In this document: positions 8,600 through 14,390 of the stretch, piece by piece
How positions within the stretch are numbered: position 1 is the stretch's first letter
Layout of the letters: each line of letters opens with the position of its first letter
NCBI GenBank assembly: GCA_934871445.1
Contig: CAKXBD010000020.1
Span: 7,966-23,045 of the forward strand
DNA: 15,080 nucleotides
Source of the DNA: an uncultured bacterium
Lineage (GTDB): Bacteria; Bacillota; Clostridia; Christensenellales; Borkfalkiaceae
Reading direction: 5' to 3'
Notes under the pieces: model-generated
What the model saw: only the letters and a program-made list of their open reading frames with translations
The model's database searches: none
Told to the model about the DNA's origin: nothing
Position numbers and translations under genes: made by a program

Positions 8600-8866
8600 A
8601 GAATACCAGAAGGGAATATCATATTGTCGCACGCCATTATCGAAGTCTGCGAGGCTCCTAAAAACAACCGTGTGATCGTCGCAATGGAACGGGCGATCGA
8701 TGATGCTCGGAATCATCCCGACGATAATATACCTGACTATTTGAAGAATCATATGGAAGCGAGCAAAAAATATAAGTATCCACATGATTATGGCGGATGG
8801 GTAGACCAGCAATATTTTCCGAACTCTTTGAAAGACAGGGATTACTTTTCGAAAGATAAAAAGTAA
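8600..8866 (+). pseudogene. Duplicated rarA 3' fragment (repeat copy 2)
   Basis: About 88 codons corresponding to the C-terminal end of the element RarA (from RIPEGNIILSHAIIE to the stop at 8864-8866). It lacks the ATPase domain and has no credible start codon or ribosome site, so it is a remnant. It is 127 bp identical in its centre to the intact gene (8627-8753 versus 4739-4865), with differences near both ends such as LPDSL versus FPNSL and a different Lys-rich tail. The pattern suggests that the 5050-8574 cargo arrived with its own rarA 3' end through recombination, displacing the older end downstream. Confidence 0.88.
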
Positions 8867-8886
8867 TAGGGAATATTATAGAGAGT

Positions 8887-8920
8887 AAGAGGCACTATTC
8901 ATATTTGAATGGTGCCTCTT
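8887..8920 (+). terminator. Hairpin downstream of the rarA remnant (likely terminator)
   Basis: A 15-bp stem (8887-8901 with 8906-8920, one G-T pair) closes a four-base TATT loop. It lies just after the rarA remnant and before the YodL-domain gene. The right arm ends in CTCTT, but no long T run follows, so termination may be incomplete; it may also be a barrier between cargo and regulatory modules. Confidence 0.55.
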
Positions 8921-8987
8921 GCTAATACCGATCTTGAAAATGCGATGCATAGCATGAAATTGTATCTCACTAAAAGGAGTTGTGTCG

Positions 8988-9317
8988 ATGAAAATAAAAC
9001 TATATCAGATTGAAGCGTCAGATATAAATCGGGATATTATTTTTGAGGAGTTAGATGAAATTCTGGAGAGAAGCGGTGGAAGGTTTCCTTCGGAACGATA
9101 TCAATGTGTATTCGACGGAGACGTCGAGGCAAAAGATGCGGAAGATTTGTTTTATATTTTCAATATGCGTCTACCGAAAGGATACAAAGGGCGCAGTATG
9201 TCTGTTTCGGATGTCGTTGAATTTGAAAACAAACCATATAATTCACGTTTTCTCTTTTGTGAGCGAGATGGATTTAAAGAAATTTCTTTCAAGGCCAAAT
9301 TGGTAAAATCCTACTAA
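8988..9317 (+). CDS. YodL-domain protein
   Basis: A 109-residue protein that fits the YodL domain (a family common on Firmicute mobile elements): YQIEASDINRDIIFEEL near the start, a YQCVFDGDV segment, then DLFYIFNMRLPKGYKGRSMSVSDVVEF, the family's conserved FN...P...RS[LM]SVSDVV core (about 57-77), and FCERDGFKEI. The function of YodL domains is not established; they often occur beside conjugation and antirestriction genes, none of which are visible here. AAGGAG at 8974-8979 is eight bases before ATG 8988, so I chose this start over the GTG at 8982. The gene is isolated between a hairpin upstream and a strong terminator downstream, so it is probably a single-gene unit with its own promoter. 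Confidence 0.75.
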   Translation: MKIKLYQIEASDINRDIIFEELDEILERSGGRFPSERYQCVFDGDVEAKDAEDLFYIFNMRLPKGYKGRSMSVSDVVEFENKPYNSRFLFCERDGFKEISFKAKLVKSY

Positions 9318-9321
9318 GAAA

Positions 9322-9362
9322 AAAAAGGCTCTGTTCGGTAAAAACGAACAGAGCCTTTTTTT
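9322..9362 (+). terminator. Strong intrinsic terminator after the YodL gene
   Basis: A GC-containing stem AAAGGCTCTGTTCG (9324-9337) pairs with CGAACAGAGCCTTT (9345-9358) around a seven-base loop. It is flanked by an A run on the left and a T run on the right, so it could terminate transcription on either strand. Confidence 0.9.
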
Positions 9363-9472
9363 ATGCATTAAAAAGCCGGTAAAAGAGAATTCAAAAATTT
9401 TTTGTGTTTTTTCATTAAAAGTATAAGGTATGAGAAATTCTCTGCGTTTGTGTCTATGAAAGTCAAATGACA

Positions 9473-9508
9473 ATGCGAAAATCTATAGAAAAAATTTTCT
9501 CTTCGCAT
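9473..9508 (+). other. Inverted repeat in the leader of the 198-aa gene
   Basis: ATGCGAA (9473-9479) pairs with TTCGCAT (9502-9508), and the interior contains a second A/T-rich stem (AGAAA with TTTCT). It lies about 50 bases before the start of the 9558 gene and could be a leader hairpin or a regulator site. Nothing else definite is seen in the 195-base gap 9363-9557. Confidence 0.35.
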
Positions 9509-9557
9509 CGAGCCGCTTGGTTCGTTTTGGCTTTTTATCTCGTAGGAGGTTTTTGAT

Positions 9558-10154
9558 ATGAACGATAAGAGTAAGTTTGAGATGTCTGCGGAATCAATTC
9601 TTCAATTATTAGTCAAGCGCGGTTTAATCGGTGATGAAAAAATCGGTAATGAACAACTTCAGCAGGCGAAACAGAAAAAACAGCAAATTATGTACCATAA
9701 TACTGAATTACTGTTAAAACAATATAAAAATATCACTTGGATGCTGGAATGTTTCCCTGATACCATTTCGGAAGAACTGGAGCAGCCATTTGAAAATTTG
9801 GATGAGATGATTGACCGATTGGATATGGAAATGGCAATGGGAAATCGTAAGATTGAAAATCGGATGGAAAGTATCAAAAAGGCGCGGCTTGCATTGGATA
9901 GAGTAAATGAAGCTTTAACGGTTCTTAAGAAAAAGCCTAAAGACGGAGAACGTTTATATGAGGTCATATATCTGACTTATATAAGTTCTGAAAATCTTAC
10001 GCATAATGAATTACTTTATCGGCTTAATTTGTCGTCAAGACATTATTATCGCTTGAGAGAAGAGGCAATCAGAATTCTTTCGATACGAATTTGGTCTGCT
10101 CCTACTGTGGAGTTGGATTTTTGGTTTGATATGATCACTTTACTCAAAGGCTAA
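9558..10154 (+). CDS. Phage/element regulator with sigma region-4-like C-terminus
   Basis: A 198-residue, mostly helical soluble protein. The C-terminal third has the pattern DGERLYEVIYLTYI (129-142) followed by LTHNELLYRLNLSSRHYYRLREEAIRIL split over about 147-174, a helix-turn-helix like sigma-70 region 4 and like ArpU/RinA-type phage late-gene regulators. The middle (85-125) looks like a coiled coil. It is probably a transcription factor or sigma-like adaptor for element genes, but the exact family is uncertain. AGGAGGT at 9544-9550 is seven bases before the ATG. The stop at 10154 is 33 bases before the next start, so the two genes are likely co-transcribed. Confidence 0.65.
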   Translation: MNDKSKFEMSAESILQLLVKRGLIGDEKIGNEQLQQAKQKKQQIMYHNTELLLKQYKNITWMLECFPDTISEELEQPFENLDEMIDRLDMEMAMGNRKIENRMESIKKARLALDRVNEALTVLKKKPKDGERLYEVIYLTYISSENLTHNELLYRLNLSSRHYYRLREEAIRILSIRIWSAPTVELDFWFDMITLLKG

Positions 10155-10187
10155 TTGAAATATCTGATGAATAGAGGATGGAATGAT

Positions 10188-10385
10188 ATGATGTCGGGTA
10201 TTGAAAAAGTTCTGCCGCGTAGTGAAGATTACTTAGATAAGACCATTGTTGAAACAGGATTTATACTGATCGAAGGGATATACTATTATAAACGTATTTT
10301 TTCCGATGGTTGTGCCGAGTTGGTTCGTTATGACCAAAACTTAAAAAAGTGGGTAATTCTGTGTTTTACGAATATTCCAGAATAA
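10188..10385 (+). CDS. Small conserved-looking protein of unknown function
   Basis: A 65-residue acidic-to-neutral ORF starting with two Met codons (10188 and 10191). AGAGG at 10173-10177 gives acceptable spacing; a longer TTG start at 10155 is possible but has no ribosome site. The sequence is aromatic-rich (IEGIYYYKRIFSDG and LKKWVILCF) and looks like a small compact beta-strand protein. It directly follows the sigma-like regulator and precedes the promoter of the recombinase unit. That location fits a small accessory factor, for example a recombination directionality factor, but no sequence motif proves this. Confidence 0.5.
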   Translation: MMSGIEKVLPRSEDYLDKTIVETGFILIEGIYYYKRIFSDGCAELVRYDQNLKKWVILCFTNIPE

Positions 10386-10410
10386 TTTTCATAAGCTGTG
10401 TGCAAAATTG

Positions 10411-10439
10411 TGGACAAAAAGCGTTTAATATCGTATAAT
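10411..10439 (+). promoter_or_regulatory. Sigma-A-type promoter of the InsA-like/recombinase unit
   Basis: A -35 TGGACA (10411-10416, five of six consensus bases) and a perfect -10 TATAAT (10434-10439) are separated by 17 bases. The predicted transcript start is about 10446, right at the first ATG of the next gene. In the excised circle this promoter could drive the recombinase, the winged-helix array, the element rarA and possibly the cargo. Confidence 0.75.
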
Positions 10440-10445
10440 ATAAAT

Positions 10446-10733
10446 ATGGTTAATATGGGGATATTAACAAACCGAAGATGTCCTAAATGTGGCAGTATTG
10501 ACGGACAGATGAATGCCGGATTTAATAAATCCGGCTCACAGAGATGCATTTGCCGAAAATGCAAATGTACCTATACGCTAAATCCAAAATATTCAAATGA
10601 ATTTAGGCAAGAAGCAATACGTCTATACAAATCTGGGAAAAGCGCGAGAAAAGTAGAGAAGATTCTCAAAGTCAGTAAGGGGAGCGTATTGAATTGGGTA
10701 AGAAAATTCGATAGTGATATTGATAAAAACTGA
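10446..10733 (+). CDS. InsA-like zinc-ribbon and HTH protein
   Basis: A 95-residue protein (from ATG 10446; ATG 10455 is also possible) with a CPKCGS zinc knuckle (Cys12, Cys15), a second knuckle in QRCICRKCKCTY (Cys36, Cys39) and a helix-turn-helix at about 53-88 (FRQEAIRLYKSGKSARKVEKIL). The layout matches the N-terminal part of IS1 InsA-type proteins, but no DDE catalytic domain follows, so it may be a domesticated DNA-binding fragment serving as a regulator. A GTG at 10398 would extend it, but the promoter lies inside that extension. There is no Shine-Dalgarno: the predicted transcript starts at the ATG, suggesting leaderless translation. It ends just before the recombinase ribosome site. 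Confidence 0.7.
   Translation: MVNMGILTNRRCPKCGSIDGQMNAGFNKSGSQRCICRKCKCTYTLNPKYSNEFRQEAIRLYKSGKSARKVEKILKVSKGSVLNWVRKFDSDIDKN
10449..10468 (+). promoter_or_regulatory. Operator-like perfect inverted repeat at the start of the recombinase unit
   Basis: GTTAATAT (10449-10456) and ATATTAAC (10461-10468) form a perfect 8-bp inverted repeat around GGGG, directly downstream of the predicted transcript start and over the alternative ATG 10455. This is a usual repressor position; the same symmetry could also act as an mRNA hairpin on the start codon. Confidence 0.55.
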
Positions 10734-10746
10734 AAAGGAGGTTCTT

Positions 10747-12507
10747 ATGGAGATCGAAAACGAAAAAAGTAAAAACAGAATGGTATTGCTTTTGCGTAAT
10801 TCGTCAAAAAAGCAGGCTGAAAAGAAAATAACCGAAGACGGTAAAATTGAATATGATATTCCTCTCCAAAGGAGCATCCTTACTCCCTGGGCTGAAAGAA
10901 TGGGATATACAATAGTCAAAGAACTGGTAGAAGGCGGAATATCGGGATTCAAGATTTCGGCTGAAAAACGAGATGCTGTTATTGAATTAAAAGCAATGGC
11001 TGATCGTCGTGAGTTTGATGTATTGGGAATTTATATGTCAGACCGTCTGGGAAGAATCGCAGATGAAACACCTTTGATTGTTTCTTATTTGAATGCCCGC
11101 GGTATTCGGGTATTGTCTTACACTGACGGCGAAATTTCATCAAAAACCCACGACGAAAAACTGATGACTTATATCCGTTATTGGCAAGCTGAAGGCGAAA
11201 GTATCAAAACTTCGAAAAGAATTAAAGATGCTCACGGTCAGGCTGTTGAACAAGGAAAGTGGCGGGGTGGGCATCCGCCTTATGGGTATAGAACGGTCAG
11301 TAAAGGTACTTTGAACGGAAAAGGTCGTCCGATATTTGACGTTGAAATCGATCCCGAGGCAGCCGAGGTGGTTAGAACTATTTTCAGGCTGTACCGAGAG
11401 CATTACGCATTTAAGGGGATAGCTAAATACCTCAATGACAATGAGATTCCCACGACAACCGGGGTTCTTTGGTCGTGGACTCAAATAGAAGATATTCTGC
11501 ATAATAAATTATATATCGGCATTTATGAGTTGGGGAAGAAAGCCAAAAAGATAAGAGCAGTTTCTCCGGTAATGCAGCACTTGGTAATCATTTCCGAAGA
11601 GGAATTTTACGAGGTGCAAGAGCTGATTAAGAAAAATACGAAGGTTCCTAACAGAGGTCGGCCGACGATTCGCGGCGCAAGTCTTTTGAGCGGGTTACTT
11701 TATTGTGAATGCGGAAGAAAATATACCAGCCAATCTTATAGACATCTGAAGAAGCAGAAGGACGGTTCGACTCGGCTTTACGAACTCCATACATATCGTT
11801 GCGGCGCGTTTAGAACGCCCAAGATAGGGCAATGTTATAAGTTGCCTATTAAAGCCGATATGTTGGATGACTTAGTTGTTCGTGATGCGAAAAACTTTAT
11901 CACTACGGCGGATTTCGAGAAACTTTTACACTCTGACGATGACAGTGTACAAGAAAGAGAAGTTATGATGTCCGAGCAATTAAAGCGTATCTCGAAAGAA
12001 AAAACGCAGTTAGAAAAAGAATTGCATAAACTTAGCGATGAGGTTTGTAAAGTGATTATGGGCGAAAGTCAATGGTCGCAAAGCGTACTTTCAAAGCTGA
12101 TAGAGTCAAAAGAGCAGGAGTTATCCGATATCGTAAAAAAGCAAGAAGAGGTCGAAATTAAGTTGAAAGAACTATCCGCATATTTGGCGGAAAGAAAAGC
12201 AAATCTTTCGGAGCTGAACAATTGGGCGGAACGGTTTGATATTCAGGATACTCCGGCAAAAAAAGCAATGCTGATCAACGCGATTGATCGCATTACTGTT
12301 TACGATGATAAAGTAACGGTTAAATATAAGTTCAAGTGTGATTATCTCCGAGGAGGGACAAAATTTGATATTGGTAATAATAAAGCAGTGGGTGAAGTTC
12401 CATCGGGGGCATTTCCATGCTTAGCAGTTGTACAAGGTATGTCCCAGCCGAGCAGGGAACGATTATCTTCATCGGTTCCACGACGGAAAATCCCTATGCC
12501 TCCATGA
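10747..12507 (+). CDS. Large serine recombinase (site-specific integrase)
   Basis: 586 residues as integrated. The resolvase-type catalytic domain is at about 12-150: RNSSKKQ (17-23, catalytic Ser19), EGGISGFK (62-69) and SDRLGR (98-103). A Recombinase domain follows at about 160-300 (GKWRGGHPPYGYR), then a zinc ribbon (Cys320, Cys322, Cys352, Cys363) and a coiled coil (about 405-490). The usual family C-terminus is reached near residue 534. The frame continues without a stop through attR; after Pro568 (12448-12450) it reads 18 residues encoded out of frame by host rarA. AGGAGG (10736-10741) is five bases before ATG 10747. It should cut at the GA core of attB and attP. In the circle the frame continues into the winged-helix array, giving 1035 residues. 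Confidence 0.93.
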   Translation: MEIENEKSKNRMVLLLRNSSKKQAEKKITEDGKIEYDIPLQRSILTPWAERMGYTIVKELVEGGISGFKISAEKRDAVIELKAMADRREFDVLGIYMSDRLGRIADETPLIVSYLNARGIRVLSYTDGEISSKTHDEKLMTYIRYWQAEGESIKTSKRIKDAHGQAVEQGKWRGGHPPYGYRTVSKGTLNGKGRPIFDVEIDPEAAEVVRTIFRLYREHYAFKGIAKYLNDNEIPTTTGVLWSWTQIEDILHNKLYIGIYELGKKAKKIRAVSPVMQHLVIISEEEFYEVQELIKKNTKVPNRGRPTIRGASLLSGLLYCECGRKYTSQSYRHLKKQKDGSTRLYELHTYRCGAFRTPKIGQCYKLPIKADMLDDLVVRDAKNFITTADFEKLLHSDDDSVQEREVMMSEQLKRISKEKTQLEKELHKLSDEVCKVIMGESQWSQSVLSKLIESKEQELSDIVKKQEEVEIKLKELSAYLAERKANLSELNNWAERFDIQDTPAKKAMLINAIDRITVYDDKVTVKYKFKCDYLRGGTKFDIGNNKAVGEVPSGAFPCLAVVQGMSQPSRERLSSSVPRRKIPMPP

Positions 12508-13364
12508 CGCCCGCCATCGTATCGAGGTGTCGGGTTTTCGAATTCAAGCGGCTGACGGAGGAGGATATCTCCGAAGCGCTCCGCGCGGCTCTGAAAAACC
12601 GCCACAAGGGATTGGGAAAAATGAATGTCGAGGCGGACGACGATGCCATCGCGCACATCGCCCGCATGGCAGGCGGAGATCTCCGTTCGGCGTACAACGC
12701 CCTCGAACTCGCCGCCATGACGACCGACCCCGACGCGGACGGAAAAGTGCATATCTCCCTGAAAGACGCCGAGGAGTCCATTCAGAGAAAGGCACTGAGC
12801 TATAACGAGGACGACTATTACGATTTCCTTTCCGCTTTCTGCAAGTCCCTCCGCGGCAGCGACGCGAATGCGGCGCTCTATTATGCCATGCGCCTCATCG
12901 AAGGCGGCTGCGACCCTATGCTCGTGGCGCGGCGGCTGGTCGTACATTCGGCCGAGGACGTCGGCATGGCCGATCCCCGCGCTTTACAGATTGCCACTTC
13001 CGCCATGTATGCCTTTGAAAAAATCGGCTATCCCGAAGGATTGATTCCCCTTTCCGAGGCGATCATTTACGTATGCGAAGCGGAAAAGAGCTACTCGGTG
13101 AAAAATGCGATGCTGGCGGCGAAGGACGACGCTTCCAGAGTGCGGGACGATTCCGTTCCGCCCTATCTGAAAGACAATTCTTTCGGAAGCAGGGAGGACA
13201 AGGCTCAGAGCCTCAACTATAAATTCCCCCACAATTACGGCGGCTACGTCGAACAGCAATATCTGCCCGATTCCCTCAAAGACAAAGTATATTACGTTCC
13301 CGGAAACAACGGCTACGAAAATACGGTCAAGGAAATCCGCGAGAGAAAGGGGAAAAAGAGATAA
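12417..13364 (+). pseudogene. rarA: rarA (mgsA) 3' fragment
   Basis: From 12450 this encodes the rest of host RarA: EQGTIIFIGSTTENPY (sensor 1 region), MTPAIVSRC (arginine finger), GGDLRSAYNALE (sensor 2) and the C-terminal oligomerisation domain ending in YKFPHNYGGYVEQQYLPDSLKD. In frame with it an ATG at 12417 lies inside the element, giving a 315-residue ORF, but only a poor G-rich ribosome site precedes it. It could yield a RarA C-terminal fragment without Walker A and B. Base composition is that of the host. Precise excision would join codon 132 (GA plus G12452) and restore the gene. The downstream acetyltransferase starts one base after the stop. Confidence 0.93.
12428..12473. other. 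attR: right host-element junction
   Basis: The element arm TTGTACAAGGTA (12428-12439) precedes the crossover GA (12450-12451), after which host rarA resumes. Compared outward from the GA, this arm and the attL arm agree at 17 of the first 22 positions in inverted orientation, including all of positions 11-22. Confidence 0.88.
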
Positions 13365-13365
13365 C

Positions 13366-13824
13366 ATGCTTTTGCGGGAATACGGAGAGAAAGACCTCGA
13401 AGAAATCCTTCGTCTCTTTTATCGGACGGTACATGTCGTCGCGGCGGCGGACTATTCCGAAGAACAGCTGGACGCATGGGCGCCCGCGGAGGCGGACCGC
13501 GAAAAGTGGCGCGCGTCTTTGGCAGAGCATTTTTCTTTGGTGGCGGAGGAGAACGGAAAAATCGTCGCGTTCGGGGACGCAGACGGGGGATACCTCGACC
13601 GCCTGTACGTCGCGGCGGATTTTCAAGGCCGCGGCGCGGGGAGTCTCGTCGCGGGAGCGCTGGAAGAGTATGCGCGGGGGACGGGAGCGGAAAAAATGAC
13701 CGTTCACGCTTCTTTGACGGCAAGAGCTTTTTTCGAGAAAAGGGGCTATAAAGTGCTTGAACGGAGACGAGTGGAAAGAAAAGGCGTGGAACTGACGAAT
13801 TTTTTGATGGAAAAAATATTCTGA
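13366..13824 (+). CDS. GNAT N-acetyltransferase, YafP-like
   Basis: A 152-residue GNAT-fold protein with the acetyl-CoA-binding loop QGRGAG (87-92) after the YVAADF strand. Along its length it resembles E. coli YafP: an early YSEEQLDAWAP segment (30-40), TVHASLTARAFFEKRGY (112-128) and VERKGVELTNFLM near the end. It should transfer an acetyl group from acetyl-CoA to an amine; the substrate is unknown. It starts one base after the rarA stop, so it belongs to the ylbK-rarA transcription unit and could now be transcribed from the element's recombinase promoter. Cytoplasmic, with no membrane segment. Confidence 0.85.
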   Translation: MLLREYGEKDLEEILRLFYRTVHVVAAADYSEEQLDAWAPAEADREKWRASLAEHFSLVAEENGKIVAFGDADGGYLDRLYVAADFQGRGAGSLVAGALEEYARGTGAEKMTVHASLTARAFFEKRGYKVLERRRVERKGVELTNFLMEKIF

Positions 13825-13846
13825 GGGGCAAAGCCCCGAAAGGAGG
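13825..13846 (+). promoter_or_regulatory. Small hairpin beside a strong ribosome site of nrdR
   Basis: GGGGC (13825-13829) and GCCCC (13833-13837) form a 5-bp stem with an AAA loop directly before AAAGGAGG (13839-13846), which is eight bases from the nrdR ATG. There is no T run, so it is not a terminator; it may keep the ribosome site accessible or protect the 5' side. Confidence 0.45.
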
Positions 13847-13854
13847 CCGGAATT

Positions 13855-14346
13855 ATGAAATGTTTATACTGCGACTGTACGGAAAGCAAGGTGATCGATT
13901 CCCGTTCGGCGGACGACAGGACGATTCGCCGCCGCAGGGAGTGCGTGGGCTGCGGCAGAAGGTTTACTACTTACGAGACGATTGAAGTGACGCCCGTGTT
14001 GGTCGTGAAAAACAACGGTACGAGGCAGGCGTTCAACGCCGAAAAAGTCCGCAACGGAATCATCAAGTCCTGCGAAAAACGCCCCGTTCCCATGGCGGTA
14101 ATCGACGAAATCGTAATCGATATCAGCAAACAGGTCTATAACAGCATGGAGAGCGAAATCTCCTCCAAGGAAATCGGGAAAATGGTCATGGAACGCCTGA
14201 AAAAGGTGGACGAGGTGGCCTATGTGAGATATGCCTCCGTATACCGTTCCTTCAAGGATATTTCCTCTTTCCTTTCGGAGCTCAAAGAAATGATGAAAAC
14301 GGAAAAACACAAAAATAAGGGCGGCAAAGACGGCGGCAGAGAATGA
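13855..14346 (+). CDS. nrdR: Transcriptional repressor NrdR
   Basis: A 163-residue NrdR: a zinc ribbon with CLYC (Cys3, Cys6) and CVGC (Cys30, Cys33), the SRSADDRTIRRRREC and RRFTTYE signatures, then an ATP-cone domain (about 48-138) with NNGTRQAFNAEKV and a YVRYASVYRSFKD end. NrdR senses (d)ATP and represses ribonucleotide reductase genes by binding NrdR boxes. Length fits the family (150-160), with a short Lys/Gly-rich tail. Its stop overlaps an upstream in-frame ATG of ispG (ATGA at 14343-14346), so the two genes are probably translationally linked or at least co-transcribed. Confidence 0.96.
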   Translation: MKCLYCDCTESKVIDSRSADDRTIRRRRECVGCGRRFTTYETIEVTPVLVVKNNGTRQAFNAEKVRNGIIKSCEKRPVPMAVIDEIVIDISKQVYNSMESEISSKEIGKMVMERLKKVDEVAYVRYASVYRSFKDISSFLSELKEMMKTEKHKNKGGKDGGRE

Positions 14347-14390
14347 ATAGGCCGGCGGACGAACGGAAAATTAGAAGGAAATTAAAAGAA

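Larger units (their letters stand above)
2359..12450 (+). mobile_element. Serine-recombinase integrative element inserted in rarA (about 10.1 kb)
   Basis: The element is bounded by attL (GA 2358-2359) and attR (GA 12450-12451), giving a predicted excised circle of 10,092 bp. It interrupts host rarA, is visibly more AT-rich than the flanks, and carries a large serine recombinase next to attR. No tyrosine integrase, relaxase, coupling ATPase, type IV secretion, capsid or terminase gene is visible. It is therefore best described as a small integrative (possibly mobilisable or satellite) element rather than a complete conjugative element or phage. It carries a full-length rarA homologue, a tandem winged-helix protein, a large likely defence cargo, a YodL-domain protein and small regulators. 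All genes point the same way as host rarA. Confidence 0.88.

Noticed and set aside
4736..8812. Two nearly identical minus-strand ORFs at 4736-4924 and 8597-8812
   Set aside because: They are antisense to the duplicated rarA 3' end; their similarity reflects that repeat.
10398..10445. GTG start extending the InsA-like protein upstream
   Set aside because: The -35 and -10 elements lie within this extension and no ribosome site precedes the GTG.
10714..10746. Upstream start for the recombinase at 10714
   Set aside because: The extension has no ribosome site, whereas AGGAGG five bases before ATG 10747 is strong.
13825..13837. GGGGC-AAA-GCCCC as a terminator between the acetyltransferase and nrdR
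   Set aside because: The stem is only five base pairs and is followed by a purine-rich ribosome site, not a T run.
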